Assembly: GCA_035384565.1 (NCBI GenBank)
Contig: DAOOIT010000010.1
Location: 57,333 to 121,332 of the forward strand
Direction: 5' to 3'
DNA length: 64,000 nt
Origin: Planctomycetota bacterium
GTDB taxonomy: Bacteria > Planctomycetota > PUPC01 > DSUN01
The translations under genes and the position numbers were made by a program. The notes beneath the pieces are model-generated. The model searched no databases, was not told the DNA's origin, and saw only the letters and a program-made list of their open reading frames with translations. Numbering within the stretch: the first letter of the stretch is position 1; the number at the start of each line of letters is the position of its first letter. Below, piece after piece: positions 1 to 8,887 of the stretch.

Positions 1-1
1 G

Positions 2-1186
2 CTGCCGCGTTCGGTCGGCTCGTGGTTCATTGACGCCCACTCACTGGGCTATCTGGCCGACCGCTACGGTGTGGTGGCGTCGTGCAACTGCAAGGACCAG
101 GTAGGCACCGACGGCTACACGGCCTGGGGCGGCTACTGGAATCAGGCGTATTACCCGAGCCGGCGCAACGCCTTCATGCCGGCGCAGACGGCGGCCGAGC
201 AGATTCCCATCCCCGTCTTCCGCATGCTGGGCAGCGACCCGATCGAGCAGTACGACTGCAACCTGGGCAGCGAGTGCCAGAGCGTGGTGTCGCTGGAGCC
301 GGCGTACAAGGAGGGGGGCGGCTCGCCGAGCTGGGTGCGATGGTTCTTCGACGTGAACTTCCGTGCCCCTTGCCTCGCGTTGGCCTACGCGCAGGTGGGG
401 CAGGAGAACTCGTTCGGCTGGCCCAGGATGCGCGACGGGTTGACCGATCAGCTTGCGCTTTGCGCTGAGATGATGCGAGGCGGCGAACTGCGGGTCGAGA
501 CGCTCGAGGAGTCCGCCTGCTGGTTCCGCTCGCAGTTCGAGGCCACTCCCGCCACGGCGGTCGTGGCGCTGAGGGACTGGCGGGGCCTCGGCCGCAAGAG
601 CGTCTGGTACAACAGCCGCTTCTATCGCACCAATCTCTTCTGGCAGGGCGGCGAGTTCCGCGTGCGCGACATTCACCTTTTCGACGAACGCTATGCGGAG
701 CGGTATCTGACCGAGCCGGTGACGACGCACTGGTGGGCCTATGACACGCTGCCCGTGCTCGACGGGTTCAACTGGAGCACGGCGGAGGCCCTCGCGGGCA
801 TGCGGCCCGTCCATGCCCACACCGGCCGTCCGCTGCACGGCGGCGAGCCGTCGGTGACCGAGGCCGATTCAGCCAGCCTGCTCGTTCGATGGCCGCTGGA
901 CGGCGGAGGCGCGCTTGAAATCTTGTGCGAGGACGCCATGCTAAGCTTCCGCGCTCGCGGGGTCTCGGTGCCCTGGGCGCTCGAGGTGTCGTGGAGCCCG
1001 GCGAAGACGCCGCCGATTGTGGGCGTGGCGCCCGACGCCGTCGCCTATCGGCACAACGGCTTCGGCTATGAGGCCCGCGCCCGGGCGGGCGGCTTCCGCC
1101 GCGTGACCGGCGAGCCGGCGATTCTGGCCGAGGCAACGGGAGGCATCTTGGTTCTCGACATGGGCCATACGAGGGTGTCATCATGA
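2..1186 (+). CDS. C-terminal part of a DUF3863/DUF3864-like protein (5' end outside window)
   Basis: The frame is open from base 2 and ends at TGA 1184-1186, so 394 C-terminal residues are visible and the start lies upstream. The part seen begins with a Trp/Asp/His-rich stretch (SWFIDAHSLGYLADRYG) and has a repeated W-G-G-Y-W-N pattern, then a beta-rich C-terminal half. From memory this resembles the DUF3863/DUF3864 proteins of Bacteroidetes and Planctomycetes, which look like polysaccharide-deacetylase or glycosidase relatives. Neither catalytic residues nor a signal peptide can be checked because the N-terminus is missing. The many carbohydrate-active genes in the window fit a sugar-related job, but that is inference. 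An in-frame GTG at 71 is only an internal codon. Confidence 0.6.
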   Translation: MPRSVGSWFIDAHSLGYLADRYGVVASCNCKDQVGTDGYTAWGGYWNQAYYPSRRNAFMPAQTAAEQIPIPVFRMLGSDPIEQYDCNLGSECQSVVSLEPAYKEGGGSPSWVRWFFDVNFRAPCLALAYAQVGQENSFGWPRMRDGLTDQLALCAEMMRGGELRVETLEESACWFRSQFEATPATAVVALRDWRGLGRKSVWYNSRFYRTNLFWQGGEFRVRDIHLFDERYAERYLTEPVTTHWWAYDTLPVLDGFNWSTAEALAGMRPVHAHTGRPLHGGEPSVTEADSASLLVRWPLDGGGALEILCEDAMLSFRARGVSVPWALEVSWSPAKTPPIVGVAPDAVAYRHNGFGYEARARAGGFRRVTGEPAILAEATGGILVLDMGHTRVSS

Positions 1187-1279
1187 GCTTGTCGAACGAT
1201 TTTTCAGGGGCTTGCTGCCGTAGATCGCAGCAATCCCTTGTTGCCGCGTCAGGCCCCTGAGAGGTTCCTCGACAAGCTC
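1185..1279. repeat. Nested inverted repeat after the first gene
   Basis: Arms GAGCTTGTCGA (1185-1195) and TCGACAAGCTC (1269-1279) are perfectly complementary. Inside them TCAGGGGC (1204-1211) pairs with GCCCCTGA (1253-1260), and TTGCTGC (1212-1218) pairs with GCAGCAA (1227-1233). The structure starts on the stop codon of the first gene. It may act as a terminator or as a dispersed palindromic element; there is no T-run after it. Confidence 0.6.
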
Positions 1280-1347
1280 GGAATGACACGCATCAATGGC
1301 GCGGCACGGGTCCCCGAGCATCCAACTTCACTTGAGGGAAGACCAGC

Positions 1348-2634
1348 ATGGTGAATCCAGGCGATGAGTCCGCGCGATCCTCCGGCTGGAAGGGCGCGGT
1401 GCGCGGCAACGTGCTGATGATGGGCCTCGTGAGTCTGTTCACGGACTTCTCCAGCGAGATGATCTACCCGCTGCTGCCGGTGTTCTTCTCGGGCCTCGTG
1501 CCGGCGGGCGCAGTGGCGCTCTATGTGGGCGTGATGGAGGGGCTGGCGGAGACGACGGCGAGCCTGCTGAAGATCTTCTCGGGGCGCCTCAGCGACGCGC
1601 TGGGCAAGCGCAAGGCCCTGGCCGTGCTGGGCTACGGCGTCTCGTCGGCGGTGCGGCCGCTGATGGCGGTGTGCTTCGCGGGCTGGCACGTCGTCACGTT
1701 GCGGTTTCTCGACCGCGTGGGCAAGGGCATCCGCACGTCGCCGCGCGACGCGCTGATCAGCGACTCGGTGCCGAAGGAGCACCGGGGCCTGGCCTTCAGC
1801 TTCCATCGGGCGATGGACCACACGGGCGCCATCCTGGGGCCGATCGCCGCCATTGCCATCCTCTATGGCTTCCTGGGCTATGGGCTTTGGAAGGGCACGA
1901 CCGAGCGTGCGACGCCCGAGGAGATGCGCGCGCTGCGCTGGCTGTTCGCGTTCGCCCTCCTCCCGGGCATCGCGGCCATGGTGTCGCTGGTGGGCCGGGT
2001 GCGCGAGGTCGCGCCGACGCCGGCGGCCGCGAAGCACGCCGGCCCCCGCGGCGCGTGGCGGCACCTGCCTGGCCGCTTCTATGCCTTCGTGGGCGTGGTG
2101 ACCCTTTTCGCGCTGGGAAACAGCTCGGATCTGTTCCTGGTCTTCTACGGGCGCACGAAGTTCGGTTTTGGCCTGCTCCCGCTCATCGGGGTATGGGTGG
2201 CGCTGCACCTCTCGAAGATGGTGTTCAGCGTGCCGGGCGGCGTGCTGTCGGACCGCCTGGGGCGGCGGCCCGTGATCGTGGCCGGCTGGGCGATCTATGC
2301 GCTGGTGTATCTGGGCATGGCCTTCGTGGCCGAGGCGTGGCAGTACTGGGCACTGATCGCCGTCTACGGCGTCTATTACGGCCTGACCGAGGGGGCCGAG
2401 AAGGCGCTGGTGGCCGATTTCGTGGCCAGCGAACATCGCGGCACGGCCTATGGGCTCTACCACGGCGCGATCGGGCTGGCGGCATTCCCCGCGAGCCTGG
2501 TGTTCGGTGTTTTCTGGCAGGTCTTGGGGCCGGCGCGGGCCTTCGGCATCGGCGCGGGCCTCGCGGGGCTGGCCGTGGTTGGCATGATGCTGCTGTTCTC
2601 AGGTACGCGACGCCATGACAAAGCGGTTGCATGA
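1348..2634 (+). CDS. MFS transporter
   Basis: A 428-aa integral membrane protein of the major facilitator superfamily with about 12 predicted hydrophobic segments. The N-terminal half carries the family loop D-R-V-G-K-G-I-R-T-S-P-R-D-A-L (about residues 121-135), typical of a bacterial MFS subgroup often annotated as multidrug or sugar-phosphate-like exporters. A second MFS-like loop, S-D-R-L-G-R-R-P, lies near the middle (about residue 302). The start at ATG 1348 follows a purine-rich GAGGGAAGA. The substrate cannot be told from sequence. The gene stands alone between the hairpin at 1185-1279 and the promoter of the next gene. Confidence 0.88.
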   Translation: MVNPGDESARSSGWKGAVRGNVLMMGLVSLFTDFSSEMIYPLLPVFFSGLVPAGAVALYVGVMEGLAETTASLLKIFSGRLSDALGKRKALAVLGYGVSSAVRPLMAVCFAGWHVVTLRFLDRVGKGIRTSPRDALISDSVPKEHRGLAFSFHRAMDHTGAILGPIAAIAILYGFLGYGLWKGTTERATPEEMRALRWLFAFALLPGIAAMVSLVGRVREVAPTPAAAKHAGPRGAWRHLPGRFYAFVGVVTLFALGNSSDLFLVFYGRTKFGFGLLPLIGVWVALHLSKMVFSVPGGVLSDRLGRRPVIVAGWAIYALVYLGMAFVAEAWQYWALIAVYGVYYGLTEGAEKALVADFVASEHRGTAYGLYHGAIGLAAFPASLVFGVFWQVLGPARAFGIGAGLAGLAVVGMMLLFSGTRRHDKAVA

Positions 2635-2654
2635 CGGAGTGCGCAGGGTATAAT
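2627..2654 (+). promoter_or_regulatory. sigma70-type promoter for the YbaK-like gene
   Basis: TTGCAT (2627-2632), a 16-nt spacer and a perfect TATAAT (2649-2654). It overlaps the stop codon of the MFS gene and lies 53 nt before the chosen ATG at 2708. Confidence 0.7.
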
Positions 2655-2707
2655 ACACTGAGAGGGTGAAGGGCCGGTTGCAGCCTCGCCAGCAAAGGAG
2701 GGACGCA

Positions 2708-3175
2708 ATGCCTCTGCGCAAGCTGAAAGACTTCCTCGACAGCCACGGTGTGAAGTACCTCTCGGTCAGCCACTCTCCCGCGTTCACCGCGCAGGAGATC
2801 GCCGCTTCGGCGCACATCCCGGGCAAGGAGCTGGCGAAGACGGTGATCGTGAAGCTCGACGGCAGGATCGCCATGGCCGTGTTGCCGGCGAGCCGCGGGG
2901 TGGACTTCGCTCGGCTGCGCGAGGCCGCCGGCGCCGGCAAGGCCGAGCTGGCGAGCGAGCGCGATTTCAGCGATCTGTTCCCCGGCTGCGAGGTGGGCGC
3001 GATGCCGCCGTTCGGCAACCTCTACGGGCTGCCGGTCTACGCGGAGGCCAGCCTGGCCGAGGATCGCTCGATCGCCTTCAATGCGGGGACGCACAAGGAG
3101 CTGGTGAAGCTGGCCTATGCGGACTTCGAGCGCCTGGTGAAGCCCAAGGTCTGCGAGTTCGCCATGCCGGCGTGA
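2708..3175 (+). CDS. YbaK/EbsC-family aminoacyl-tRNA deacylase
   Basis: A 155-aa single-domain protein of the YbaK/ProRS-INS superfamily, which hydrolyses mischarged aminoacyl-tRNA (for example Cys- or Ala-tRNAPro) in trans. The sequence shows the usual YbaK order: an N-terminal helix (LRKLKDFLDSHGVKYLSVSHS), the A-Q-E-I-A-A-S-A-H-I-P-G-K-E-L-A-K-T block with the conserved Lys, then M-P-P-F-G-N-L-Y-G-L and the final F-N-A-G-T-H segment. ATG 2708 is chosen over the upstream GTG 2666 because AAGGAGG ends 5 nt before it and a good promoter sits just upstream. Stop codons meet those of the convergent epimerase gene without a gap. Confidence 0.88.
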   Translation: MPLRKLKDFLDSHGVKYLSVSHSPAFTAQEIAASAHIPGKELAKTVIVKLDGRIAMAVLPASRGVDFARLREAAGAGKAELASERDFSDLFPGCEVGAMPPFGNLYGLPVYAEASLAEDRSIAFNAGTHKELVKLAYADFERLVKPKVCEFAMPA

Positions 3176-3892
3176 TCAGGCCGGCGGCCGCGTCAGCGGC
3201 TCCCAGCCGAGCAGTTCCTTCGCGCGGGTGCAGCGCACCCGCTTGCCCAGGTAATCTCCCGCGATGTTGACGGCGTGAGCCCCGGTGACCGGCGCCGTGA
3301 GCGCCAGCGAGATGGACCGGGCCACGTCCGGCGCCGCCGTCTGCGTCACCACGTGCCCCGCGCGGGCCGCGGCCAGCCAGTCCTCGAGCGGCATCGGGCC
3401 GTTCAGCCGCAACGAGACGATGGCCATCCCGTGCACGCGCGCGAAGTGCTCGCACACGATCTCGCCGAGGCGCTTGGTGAAGCCGTACACATCCGGTGCG
3501 TCGGGCGGCGTGTCGTCGCCCTCGGGGAAGCCGTGGGGGCGGTGCGCATAGACCGACATCGAGCTGGTGTAGACGGCCCGCTTGATCCCGGCCTCCGCCG
3601 CCGCGTGCAGCACGCGGTGCAGATGCTTCACGTGGATGTCGTAGTTCACGTCAATGTCGCGGCAGTCGTACTTCCCATCGGCGGACCGCCCCATCGTCAT
3701 GTACACCACCCCCTCCATGCCCTCGAGGGCGCGGCGCACCGCCGCCGCGTCGGCCACTGAGCCGGCGAAGTACTCGAGCGTCGCGTCCCTCGGGGGCGCG
3801 AGGTCGAAGATACGCAGCGCATGCTCCTGCTTGAGATAGGGGGTGGACATGGCGCCGACAAAGCCCGAGCCGCCGACGAGCAACACTCTCAT
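3176..3892 (-). CDS. NAD-dependent epimerase/dehydratase (extended SDR)
   Basis: A 238-aa cytosolic Rossmann-fold protein. The nucleotide-binding motif G-G-S-G-F-V-G is at residues 7-13, and the catalytic triad region is T-S-S at 109-111 with Y136-x-x-x-K140. It is shorter than most UDP-sugar epimerases (about 310 aa), so the C-terminal substrate domain is reduced. Likely an NAD(P)-dependent sugar epimerase, dehydrogenase or related reductase; the substrate is not clear. It is transcribed divergently from the aldo/keto reductase, with 165 nt between them, and converges on the YbaK-like gene. Confidence 0.8.
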   Translation of the reverse strand: MRVLLVGGSGFVGAMSTPYLKQEHALRIFDLAPPRDATLEYFAGSVADAAAVRRALEGMEGVVYMTMGRSADGKYDCRDIDVNYDIHVKHLHRVLHAAAEAGIKRAVYTSSMSVYAHRPHGFPEGDDTPPDAPDVYGFTKRLGEIVCEHFARVHGMAIVSLRLNGPMPLEDWLAAARAGHVVTQTAAPDVARSISLALTAPVTGAHAVNIAGDYLGKRVRCTRAKELLGWEPLTRPPA

Positions 3893-3978
3893 TCGCGCTC
3901 CTTTCCCCTCCCGAGTGGACTCCTGGGACGCCCCGCCACTATAGCCGGCTGGCGCCCGTTGTCAAGGGCGCGCCCCGC

Positions 3979-4007
3979 TTGCCTTGCGGGGGCCTAGTCG
4001 GTAGAAT
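3979..4007 (+). promoter_or_regulatory. Promoter for the aldo/keto reductase gene
   Basis: TTGCCT (3979-3984), 17-nt spacer, TAGAAT (4002-4007), 50 nt before ATG 4058. It lies in the divergent gap after the epimerase start. Confidence 0.55.
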
Positions 4008-4057
4008 GTGGCGCGCCGCGACCGACGGTGGGAGCGGCAGCAAACCAGGAGGCGTTC

Positions 4058-5203
4058 ATGCAGTATCGGCCAGTGGGGAACACCGGCGTCCGCGTCTCGC
4101 TGCTGGGCATCGGGACCATGCGGTTCAAGGGGCGCGACAACGCCGTCGAAATGATCCGCCAGGCGGTCAAGCGGGGGCTGAACTACATTGACATCGGGGC
4201 CGCCTACTCCTACAAGAGCGGCGACGACAACGCCGAGGCCTGGGTGGGCGCCGCGATCCAGGGCCTCGACCGCTCCAAGCTTGTGATCTCGGCCAAGGCC
4301 CAGCCCCGCAAGGGCGAGGCCCGCGTGGACCGCTGCCTCGGCATCCACACCCGCGACCAGATGTGGCAGTGCATCGAGACCTCGCTCCGGCGCGCAGGCG
4401 TGAGCTACTTCGACTTCTACCAGTTCTGGGACATGAGCCAGGCGGCGCACTTCGAGGCGGCGTGCAGCGGCAAGGACAGCCCGCTCATCGCCCTGCGCGA
4501 GGCGCGCGAGCAGGGCCTCGTGCGTCACCTCGGCTTCACCAGCCACGGCGGGCCCGACGAGATCATCCAGTGGCTCGGCCGCGTGCCCGACTTCCGCTTC
4601 GTGACCGTCTACTACAACTTCACCAACCGCTACGTCGAGGAGGCGATCAGCTACGCCCATGACCACAACGTGGGCGTGGCCATCATGGGCCCGCTCTACG
4701 GCGGCATCCTGGTGGGCCACTCCAGCGCCTTCGACGACGCGCTCGTCGAGCTCCGCCGCATGCCCGTGCAGGAGATCGCCTTCCGCTTCCTCTTCAGCAA
4801 CCCCGCCATCTCCACCGTGCTCAGCGGCATGAACGAACTCGCCCACCTCGAGGAAAACGCAGCCATCGCCAGCGGCACCGCGGGGCTCACGCCCGGCCAG
4901 TGCGAGCGCTTCGTGCGGGCGTTCCAGGACTTCAGCAAGGGGGAGGCCTTGTGCACCGGGTGCCGCTACTGCGACAACGCCTGCCCCTTCGAGCTGCCGA
5001 TCTACAAGCTCATGGGCACCTACCAGCTCAGCCAGATCTTCGGCCTGCCGGCGGGCGACGAGCAACTCGAGCGGCTGCGGAGCGACGGGAAGCTGAACGT
5101 TGCGGCGTGCAAGGCCTGCGGCAAGTGCACCGAGAAATGCCCGCGGCACGTGCCGGTGGCCAAGCGCATGCAGCACCTGGCAGAACTGCTGAAGACGGTC
5201 TGA
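4058..5203 (+). CDS. Aldo/keto reductase with C-terminal 2[4Fe-4S] ferredoxin domain
   Basis: A 381-aa protein. Residues 1-290 form an aldo/keto reductase TIM barrel with the expected Asp45, Tyr50 and Lys80 of the catalytic tetrad (contexts YIDIGAAYSYKS and LVISAKAQ). The C-terminal 86 residues carry two complete C-x2-C-x2-C-x3-C clusters: C299/C302/C305/C309 and C351/C354/C357/C361. This AKR-ferredoxin fusion is common in anaerobes and suggests electron transfer between NAD(P)H and iron-sulfur carriers in the cytoplasm. The start at ATG 4058 follows AGGAGG at 4047-4052; an upstream GTG at 4028 has no such site. No signal peptide is seen. The physiological substrate is unknown. Confidence 0.9.
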   Translation: MQYRPVGNTGVRVSLLGIGTMRFKGRDNAVEMIRQAVKRGLNYIDIGAAYSYKSGDDNAEAWVGAAIQGLDRSKLVISAKAQPRKGEARVDRCLGIHTRDQMWQCIETSLRRAGVSYFDFYQFWDMSQAAHFEAACSGKDSPLIALREAREQGLVRHLGFTSHGGPDEIIQWLGRVPDFRFVTVYYNFTNRYVEEAISYAHDHNVGVAIMGPLYGGILVGHSSAFDDALVELRRMPVQEIAFRFLFSNPAISTVLSGMNELAHLEENAAIASGTAGLTPGQCERFVRAFQDFSKGEALCTGCRYCDNACPFELPIYKLMGTYQLSQIFGLPAGDEQLERLRSDGKLNVAACKACGKCTEKCPRHVPVAKRMQHLAELLKTV

Positions 5204-5225
5204 GCCCCAGCAATTGGCAGAGAGA

Positions 5226-5244
5226 GGCGGCCTGGTGGGCCGCC
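5226..5244. terminator. Hairpin between convergent genes
   Basis: GGCGGCC (5226-5232) pairs with GGCCGCC (5238-5244) over a 5-nt loop. It lies between the stops of the AKR gene and the pseudokinase gene, so it may end transcription in both directions. Confidence 0.45.
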
Positions 5245-5287
5245 ACGCCCTGGCCAGGTTGCTTCGCCTTCGCGCCTCGCCCCTCTC

Positions 5288-8200
5288 TCATCGGGGCCAG
5301 GCCAGGCGGAAGCCGGTGTAGGGGTCGCGGGCGTTGATCTTGCCCTGAGCGCGCGCCGTGGCCGCGGCCGCCGCCTCACGGTCCGCCGCCGAACCCCCCA
5401 CGACCAGGTACGCGGTGGCCGCGCCCTTCGGGTCGAGCACCGGCGTCGCCGTCCACTCGCGCACGTTGCCCACGAGATGGAAGAAAGGCGAGTCGTCGCG
5501 CCGCGACAGGTGGCGGTGCGCCGGCACCAGGGGCGCGGGGGCCGCGGGACCTTTGGCGGCTGGACGGAGCAGGTTGGCGCGGCTCGCGTCGAAAGCGTCG
5601 CCCCAGGGATAGAGCCGTCCGTCGGAGCCTCGCACCGCGCGTTCCCACTCGACATCGGTGGGCAGCCGCATGTCGAGCCAGCGGGCGTAGGCATCGGCCT
5701 CCTGCCAGGTGAGGCCGCCCACGGGGAGGTCCGCGCGCGCCTCGGCGACCTTCAATTCCGAGGGCAACTCCGCCTTCGTCACGCGGGCGAAGAAGGCATA
5801 CTCGGCGTTCGTCACCTCCGCGCGGCCGAGCAGGAAGCCGTCGAGCGCCTGAGGCTCCTTGCGCGGGCCAAGGGGAAAGCGGCCCGCCGCCAGATAGCGG
5901 AAGCCCTGTGCGTGGTGGCGCAGGCTGGGCAGGATGGCGTCGAGCGCCCCGGCGTCGAGCTCCACCGCCTTGGTGAACTCGGCAAATGCCGTGTCGGGCT
6001 CGCCGGCGTAGAGGGCCGCCAGGCCCAGGGCGTGGTGGTCGGCGGCGGTGGGGTCGCCCGGCGCGCTGCGCGCGAAGGCCGTCCACTGGTCGGCGTGGAG
6101 ATCGGCCCAAGCGAGGTGGCCCTTGAACCCGGGCATGTCGGCCTCGAGACCCGTCGCAGAGGGGTCTGTGATGACGGCTCGCAGGCGGGCGCCGGTGGTC
6201 CGCTGGAGCCAGATCTTCCCGTCACCCTGTGCGGCCTTGGCGGCTTCGGCCTTGGCGCCCGCGATGATTCGCTCCAGGGCGCGCTGCATCACGGCCACCT
6301 CGCCCGCCTTGGCCTGGAGCAGTTCGCGGTGCGCGGGCGACACGGCCTGGGCGGCCGCGGCATTGGCCGTCGCGAGGGCCTCGTCCAGTTGCCAGGCGGT
6401 GACCAGGGCGTCGAACTTGGCGAGGAATGTGCCGTAGCTCTCGACCGTCTTGTCGCGCTGCTCCCGCAGGGCGGCGGCAAGCGCGGTGGCCTCGCGCCGC
6501 AGGTCCTCGTCCTGCCATTTCTTCAGCGGCTCGTCGAGCTGCGCCAGCGCTTCAGCGAACGCCATGCGTTTAGCAAGGTCCTCGAGAGCCGCCTTCTTCT
6601 CCTTGAAGTCCTCGGCGAGCTTCTGACGGAGTTCCCCGGCCTCGGTGCCGGCAGCGGCGCCCGACTTGGTGCCCTCGTACGCCTCAGCCAAGCGGGTCAG
6701 GGCGGCGATGGCAAGCCCGTAGGCGCCCCCTTTGAGGTCCTTCTCGATCTTGGCTCTCTCGGTGCGCAGGGCCGCTTCCGCCGCCTTCTCGCGCGCTCGG
6801 AGCTCCGTCTCGCGCAGCTTCTCGACCGCCGCGGCGGCCTTGGTGCCCGCGTGTTTCTTGAGGAACGCCTCCATCTCGAGGAGCTTGTCGGCCGACTTCT
6901 TGCCGGCTTCGCGGAGGCTCGCCTGAAGGGCGCGGCTGTCGGCTTCGGCGCTCATCTCGCGGGCGGTGGCCTGGGCGGCTTCGCGGAGCGCCTTGGCCGC
7001 GGCCGCCTGCTCGGCGGAGCCGTGCTTCTCGAGGAAGAGGTCGCACTGCTTGATGACGGTGTCGGGGTCCTTGGCATTGCTCTTGGCGAAGGCTTCGAGC
7101 CGGGCGAACTCGTTGGCGACCGCGGCGGCCGCCTTCTCGGCCTCGGTGAGCGCCTTGCGCGGGCCGCCTCGGGCGCCGGCTCTCCCTCCGGCGCCCGCGG
7201 TGTCCGCCCCTGGGCCGGAGCCGCAGGAGACGAAACGGCTGAGGATAAAGCCCACGAGCAGCAGAGCCGCCACGCCGCCCATCACGAGGGTGCGGGGCGA
7301 GAGGCGACGCTCCGGCTCGGGTTCGGGCGGGCGGATGTCCACCCCCCCTACCGGGCCCTCATCGGCCTTGTGGTCCACCTGGAGCGCCAGCTCGTCGAGC
7401 CCCGGGCCGGGAAGGGCTGGGCTGGGCGCGGGCGCGATCACCGGCGCGGCCGCCGGCGCCGCCGGTTTGGGCGCTCGCGGGGACCTGGCGGGCGCCGGCG
7501 CGCGGCGCGGGCCGAGCTCCAGCGACGGGAGCATCCGCAGGCGCTCCTCCTCGGTCGGCTCGTCGGCGGCGAGGGCGAGGATGTCGCCCTCGTCGCGCTT
7601 GCGCGGCTCGCTCTTGGCGATCTTCGGCGCCGCCGCGGGCGGCACCACGGGCGGCTCCGGCTCGGCGAGCTTAAACTCCGGGCCGGGAGAGCTGAGCGAG
7701 AGCTTCGGCTCGACGGCGGGGCGCTCGGGCTTCGGCGGGCTTGGGGCGAGAGTGAGCTTGCTCTCCTCGAAGCCGATGGCGGGTGCCGCCAGGGTGGCGG
7801 CGCTGGCGGGCAGGGGGGCGCCGGGCGTCAAGGCGTCCATCAGAGCTTCGGCGCTCTCGGGCCTCGCCTCGGGCGTCGCCGACAACAGGCGCGTGACCAG
7901 GTCCGCCAACTCCGGCGCCGCGGTGGCGATAGCCTGGCGGGCGGCGGCGGGTCCCTCGAGCTGGGCTCGCAGGACCTGAGAGGGGCCGGCGCCCGCGAAG
8001 GGCGGGCGGCCCACCACGGCCAGATACAGCAGCGCCCCGAGCGCGTAGAGGTCGGCCCGGCCGTCCAGCGCACGGCCCGCGATCTGCTCAGGGGCGAGGA
8101 ACCCCGGTTGGCCCACCACCTCGCGGGGGGCCGCCGGCGAATCCGGCCCGACCGCGAAGGCGAAGTTCCGCAGCATCGGTTCCCCGTTGGGGAGGATGAA

Positions 8201-8782
8201 GACCGAATCCGGCCCGATGTTGCGGTGCACGATCTGCCGCGCGTGGAGCGCGGCCACGGCCCGGGCCAGGCGGCGGACGAGGCGCACCGCCTCGCTCGCC
8301 TGCATGCGCACGGCCCCCGAAACGGCCTGGTCGAAGGTCTGGCCCTCGAGCGCAGGAGACACGGTGAATGGGCTGCCCTGGTAGCGGGCCAGGTAGGTGA
8401 CGTTGGCCAGGGCGGAGTCGCGGGCGGCCGCGGCCAGTTTGCCCGCGCGCACGAAGGCCTGGAACTGCGCGGCGTTCTGGGCGGCAGGGCCGGCCAGGAT
8501 GCGGACGGAGCGCGGCTGGTTGAGCGCGGTGTCGAGGGCGTGGTAGAGCGGCAGGCCGCCCTCGAAGCCCGCGCGCGCCACGAGGCGGCAGGGGCCGAGC
8601 GTCTTGCCGATCAGCGGGTCGTCCGCGGCCTCGGTCGCCAGGTCGCCCGGCGCGTGCAGAGTGAGCACGTAGCGCTGGTCGCCCGCCGGGCACTCCGCGA
8701 TCAGCAGGTCGCCCACACTGGATGCCGTGCACACTGCGCCGCAGCGCACACACTCGAAACTTCCGGCGGTGTTGAACTCCAT
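5288..8782 (-). CDS. Membrane protein: zinc ribbon, pseudokinase, TM helix, coiled coil, FGE-like domain
   Basis: 1164 aa. Residues 11-31 hold a Cys-rich start (C11-x2-C14, C18, C31). Residues 58-318 follow the Ser/Thr kinase fold, but every catalytic element is changed: the VAIK lysine position reads S-V-R-I (R94), the HRD loop reads H-R-N-I-G (N188, with Gly instead of the Lys two residues on), and DFG reads N-F-A (206-208). The APE-like motif (L-A-P-E-Q) and D-L-Y-A-L-G remain. A Pro/Ala-rich linker leads to one membrane helix at about 499-518, then a Lys/Glu/Ala coiled coil, a short TPR-like stretch and a C-terminal FGE/SUMF1-like domain (L-P-T-D-V-E-W-E-R-A, Y-P-W-G-D, G-N-V-R-E-W, G-F-R-L-A). 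The FGE part lacks catalytic cysteines. Likely a signalling scaffold rather than an enzyme. Confidence 0.85.
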   Translation of the reverse strand: MEFNTAGSFECVRCGAVCTASSVGDLLIAECPAGDQRYVLTLHAPGDLATEAADDPLIGKTLGPCRLVARAGFEGGLPLYHALDTALNQPRSVRILAGPAAQNAAQFQAFVRAGKLAAAARDSALANVTYLARYQGSPFTVSPALEGQTFDQAVSGAVRMQASEAVRLVRRLARAVAALHARQIVHRNIGPDSVFILPNGEPMLRNFAFAVGPDSPAAPREVVGQPGFLAPEQIAGRALDGRADLYALGALLYLAVVGRPPFAGAGPSQVLRAQLEGPAAARQAIATAAPELADLVTRLLSATPEARPESAEALMDALTPGAPLPASAATLAAPAIGFEESKLTLAPSPPKPERPAVEPKLSLSSPGPEFKLAEPEPPVVPPAAAPKIAKSEPRKRDEGDILALAADEPTEEERLRMLPSLELGPRRAPAPARSPRAPKPAAPAAAPVIAPAPSPALPGPGLDELALQVDHKADEGPVGGVDIRPPEPEPERRLSPRTLVMGGVAALLLVGFILSRFVSCGSGPGADTAGAGGRAGARGGPRKALTEAEKAAAAVANEFARLEAFAKSNAKDPDTVIKQCDLFLEKHGSAEQAAAAKALREAAQATAREMSAEADSRALQASLREAGKKSADKLLEMEAFLKKHAGTKAAAAVEKLRETELRAREKAAEAALRTERAKIEKDLKGGAYGLAIAALTRLAEAYEGTKSGAAAGTEAGELRQKLAEDFKEKKAALEDLAKRMAFAEALAQLDEPLKKWQDEDLRREATALAAALREQRDKTVESYGTFLAKFDALVTAWQLDEALATANAAAAQAVSPAHRELLQAKAGEVAVMQRALERIIAGAKAEAAKAAQGDGKIWLQRTTGARLRAVITDPSATGLEADMPGFKGHLAWADLHADQWTAFARSAPGDPTAADHHALGLAALYAGEPDTAFAEFTKAVELDAGALDAILPSLRHHAQGFRYLAAGRFPLGPRKEPQALDGFLLGRAEVTNAEYAFFARVTKAELPSELKVAEARADLPVGGLTWQEADAYARWLDMRLPTDVEWERAVRGSDGRLYPWGDAFDASRANLLRPAAKGPAAPAPLVPAHRHLSRRDDSPFFHLVGNVREWTATPVLDPKGAATAYLVVGGSAADREAAAAATARAQGKINARDPYTGFRLAWPR

Positions 8783-8887
8783 CCCTCGCGGTTCCTACGA
8801 TGCCTCTGGTCGGGCCCCCCGCTTGTTCCGGCCTCTAGTGTACCGATTGGCGGCGGCTCGCGCAACCGGACCGCCCGGCTCCCCTGC

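Noticed and set aside
1184..1279. TGA of the first gene followed by a hairpin, tested as another Sec site
   Set aside because: The stem and spacing do not match the SECIS pattern and no coding sequence follows in frame.
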